From Rhinopomastus cyanomelas (Eukaryota; Chordata; Aves; Bucerotiformes; Rhinopomastidae), in contig VXBP01000332.1 of NCBI GenBank assembly GCA_013400115.1, positions 1-64,000 of the forward strand: a stretch of DNA of 64,000 bases. Direction: 5' to 3'. Below, one piece after another: positions 60,756 through 64,000 of the stretch. Each line of letters opens with the position of its first letter. Within the stretch, counting starts at the first letter, position 1. The notes below the pieces were generated by a model. That model made no database searches and was not told the origin of the DNA. It was given only the letters and a program-made list of their open reading frames with translations. A program made the position numbers and the translations under genes.

Positions 60756-61068
60756 ATTATCAGTTGAGCTGCAGCTTATCACAAACCTAATGCTGCAGCT
60801 TTTATACTGTTTTCTCTCCTAGAACTTCCAAGATTACAAGAAAATAAAAACTCAACAAGCTGAACCTTGCATCTCAATCACTCCTGGTGAAATGACAAAA
60901 CTAAAAAAGGAGCCTGAAGAACAGCAATGCAAAGCTTTATGGTGATAAGAGGAGCTGCTAATCGCTACTGAAAATACACTTCAAAAGCACCTTCGTGGAA
61001 AAACTGTATTTTCCATGACACTGGAGAACACAGAAACGAACAAGCCTCAAGAAACTGAAGCAAAAGCA

Positions 61069-61170
61069 ATCAGAATTACTGAGGCTAGGAAGGACCTCTG
61101 AGATCAAGTCCAGCCTATGACCTAAAATCACCTCATCAGCTAGACCATGGCACACATGATGCCACATCCA
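61069..61170 (-). repeat. Diverged CR1 3' scrap
   Basis: TTACTGAGGCTAGGAAGGAC and CTCTGAGATCAAGTCCAGCC resemble an old CR1 3' end in reverse complement. The rest is too diverged to place. Confidence 0.5.
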
Positions 61171-61489
61171 TGCCCTACATTAAAAAAGAAAAAAGATGTA
61201 ACTATTACATGTAGAAAAACACAGGTAGCCAAAAACCCCTTTTTTTGTATCAGTAACTAATATTTACTAGCTTAGATGTTACTACATTATTAATTCTTTC
61301 ACTTCAATGTTTTAATGAAAGGAATTATTGATATCCCAGACAATTTCTCAGCATCATGCAACAAAATGCTCAGGAAGGGAAGTTCTTAATTTAGAATTTG
61401 GCAATAAACTTTTGAAATACTACTTTTTAAAGTAGTTCTGAAATATAAACCAATGCTGTAACAAGAATACACACAATATATCCCTGTTT

Positions 61490-61740
61490 TCATAGAATGG
61501 CTTAAGTTGGAAGGGATCTTAGAGATCATCTAGTTCCAACCCCCCTGCCATGGTTAGGGACACCTCCCACCAGACCAGGTTGCCCAGAGCTTCATCCATC
61601 CTGGCGTCAAACACTTCCAGAGATGAGGCATCCACAGCCTCCCTAGGCAATCTGTTCCAATGCCTCAGCACCCTCATGGTGAAGAACTTCTTCCCAAGAG
61701 CTAATTTAGATCTATCCTCTTTCAGCTTGAAACAATACTA
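61490..61740 (-). repeat. CR1 LINE 3' fragment
   Basis: It contains TCATAGAATGGCTTAAGTTG, AGATCATCTAGTTCCAACCC, CATCCACAGCCTCCCTAGGC and CTCATGGTGAAGAACTTCTT. Confidence 0.92.
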
Positions 61741-62384
61741 GAGGGTTTTGTTCGTTCCACAGTATGAAGGTCAATTTCCACTCAGAATTTTGAAATAAAA
61801 CCCTGCTAAGTCAAATACCAAAACCCAGACATTCTGTCTGCGAGACAGACGTAAGTTTCATAACCTTTATTTTCTGCTCTTGTTTTCATATAACATATAT
61901 TGTTTCCCAGAAGGTTTTGCTTAATCTTCAAAATACACAGAGCATCTTAAGCTCTAGATAAGGAAAGTTTTTTACTGCACAGTCCTCTAAACTTGAAATT
62001 GGTTTTTGTGTTATTTCAGTAGAAGTTACAACGTGCATTCCCCAACCTATTCTCCTCTACATTTAACAAACCATACAGGAGAAACACAGAATATTCTGGA
62101 AATTAGTTAATAGTGGGAAGATGTGTCTTGCACAAGAGAATAATACCAACATAGTAGTCCACAGCAAATACAGTATTTAAATTTAGACAAAACCTTAAGT
62201 CTTTGCTGACAGGTCATTTGAATTCTAACATTACAAACACATCTACACATGTGTGCATCTCACTAAGGGTCAGCAACTCGCAATTCCAAGACCTGCTTCA
62301 CAGGCAACAGATGGAACCAGCAGAAGAGTATTGACTGGAACTGATGTGTAAACAGTAACTGAAATAATTGGTATTTCAAGTCCT

Positions 62385-62430
62385 GAGATTGCAGATCAAC
62401 TTTAAAGGAGATTGCAGATCAACTTGAAAG
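62385..62430. repeat. 23-bp tandem duplication
   Basis: Two adjacent units start GAGATTGCAGATCAACTT (62385 and 62408) and differ at one base near the end (TAAAG versus GAAAG). Confidence 0.9.
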
Positions 62431-63919
62431 CAAATCAGCAGTCTGGTGGCATGGGCATATTTGTACAGGCTACAGAGTGTGTGGACTTCTTGTAGTTTTA
62501 AAGATCACTCTCCTTTTATCACTAAGTGAATTATTAACATTCAATCATGCTTAGAGGGAAATTCTGAAGGACAAAATGTGACAATCTATATGAAAACACA
62601 TATGCTGAGGATTATTTTCAATAACCCAAACACATTCTCTGAGAAGAGATCCATTTGGTTGTTCTGACTTCACTAGAAATTCGTCAAATGAAGACTGGTG
62701 AAGACAAACTCCAAAGAACTCTGAAGTCCTGATCCTCAGTTTTAACAACTAACTCAAATTAAAAGATTATGATACAGCAGCATCTTCATAAGACCTGCAC
62801 TTCTTCACAAGCCTAACTACAGCAAGAGGAAAAATCTATCAGAATAAACCATAAATTCTGTAAACGTACTCCAAACAAATGTGAAAGAACAAACAAAAGC
62901 TCTGACAGGTCTGTGCAGACCTAGAGATCAGCCTCATCTGTCTGAAAAGTGAAGTCTTTTTTCCTTTAAAAAAGGAAAAAGAAAAATAAAGACCCACCAA
63001 AGTTTGGTTTTTTTAAACTCCTATGTTGTTTTATTTATAAACACCAAGCCAAAATACTTTAACAAGAACACAAGCTATAAATAGCACAGACCTAAAAAGA
63101 CACACCATTTTTCTGCCTAGCTGACAGGAAAAAGAAATTAGGAGCATGAAACACAGATGCAGACATAGGGAGAGGGTCGACCAATTTAACGCATGCATCC
63201 GCGCAAATGCTTACCTACCTGAAATTCAAAAATTTTGAAGGGCTCCAGGATCTTCAAGGAAACTTCAAAAAGTTGGGAATCTGTGGATGAGATTCCAAGT
63301 AGAATAGGAGACATCTTATAGAAGTCTAGTGACTTGAAAAAAAAAACCAAAACCCACACACAACAAATGTTCTGACTCTCTCCATTTTATAATACATGAT
63401 GGTCAGCCTAGACCTGTGATGATGGAAGAATTGGGGAGACTAGAAGAGTCTCCTCACTCTGCAAGAACTCACTCAGTATTCCATATTTATTTAACAGAGA
63501 AGATACATGTACATGGAAACTGAATTCTAAAGACAGTAACATTGGATTTTCAAATTAAAAGAAATAAACCTAAAGTAAAAATCCAAACAGAAACCACAAC
63601 CACTCTTGAGAGTAACTGAGTGAAAGGCTGCACTTTGTTCATTCATTTGGAGAACTGTAAAGGTAACCAATGCACATATTCCATAAGGTTTTAACAGGAC
63701 CTGGTTCAGTTGTGTTTAATAAAAGTGGAGTATTTAATTTCTTTCTGTTACATACAGAGCAGCACAACCTAGAAAATGAGAAACAGCAACAAATGCTATT
63801 ATTTCTTCACAGTGTCCTTAGCACAGTCAGTTATGTTTTTACCGAAGGCTCTGTACAATTAAGCAGGGAATGAAAGAACCAAGAAGCAGATGGAATGCCA
63901 ATGACTAGTTACCAGTTAC

Positions 63920-64000
63920 TTAGAATCACAGAATCACTACAGATTGGAAGGGACCTCAAAAGATCATCTAGTCCAATCCCCCTGACACAGCAGGATCACC
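63920..64000 (-). repeat. CR1 LINE 3' end, young type (cut by window edge)
   Basis: It reads TCACTACAGATTGGAAGGGA, AGATCATCTAGTCCAATCCC and CTGACACAGCAGGATCACC, and continues beyond the window. Confidence 0.9.

Larger units (their letters stand above)
59460..63919 (-). other. ZNF236 upstream intron
   Basis: No further zinc-finger or Gln-rich exon was recognised up to the window end. The next coding exon of ZNF236 should lie beyond 64000. CR1 fragments at 60645, 61069 and 61490 are listed separately. Confidence 0.65.

Noticed and set aside
60302..60790. 162-codon open frame with an N
   Set aside because: Its end is a CR1-like repeat and the rest shows no conserved motif. It lies antisense within a ZNF236 intron.
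1..64000. CRISPR arrays, operons, phage or plasmid modules
   Set aside because: No direct-repeat/spacer pattern, no ribosome-binding sites or dense coding. The sequence is intron-rich vertebrate DNA.

Overview
This is a vertebrate nuclear window, almost certainly from a bird. Three things show it: dozens of fragments of the avian LINE CR1 ending in the typical ATTCTRTG-like 8-mer tail, the intron-rich architecture, and bird-like myelin basic protein (MBP) exons. Many CR1 3' ends are nearly identical to each other, so one CR1 subfamily was active fairly recently. This would fit a CR1-rich lineage such as woodpeckers and allies, but that is only an inference. No prokaryotic-style gene cluster, CRISPR array, rRNA or convincing tRNA was seen. 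Nearly all open reading frames longer than 60 codons are chance frames in introns or decayed CR1.

Layout. 1-16132: no supportable coding exon. It holds CR1 copies and one hAT-type DNA transposon remnant with intact ends (9311-9602), and is probably intron of the long golli-MBP transcription unit. 16133-36.9 kb, plus strand: the 3' part of the MBP locus, with six coding exons (16133-16557, 30673-30780, 31133-31168, 31733-31765, 32731-32856, 35086-35142) and a 3' UTR of about 1.7 kb. The classic MBP reading frame starts at 16393 inside the first exon and totals 174 codons plus stop. The 5' part of that exon is golli-specific coding sequence and also holds the apparent core promoter of classic MBP. 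36.9-40.2 kb: a short convergent intergenic gap. 40.2-59.5 kb, minus strand: the 17 last coding exons of ZNF236, about 1012 codons carrying 13 C2H2 zinc fingers. Splice phases match across every junction, so no exon appears to be missing between them. The 5' part of ZNF236 lies beyond position 64000. 59.5-64 kb: ZNF236 intron with CR1 fragments.

The two genes converge tail to tail, as I recall for human 18q23. They have no known shared pathway: MBP is a membrane-compacting protein of myelin, and ZNF236 is a nuclear multi-finger protein. I found no new enzymatic or defence system. The points worth a second look are the double-use MBP/golli exon and its readable intron-retention tail, a degenerate beta-strand-like repeat between the ZNF236 finger clusters, the hAT element with its near-perfect NTCTAGAN target duplication, three exact or near-exact short tandem duplications (87, 64 and 23 bp), and a CR1 copy whose single N probably hides missing sequence.
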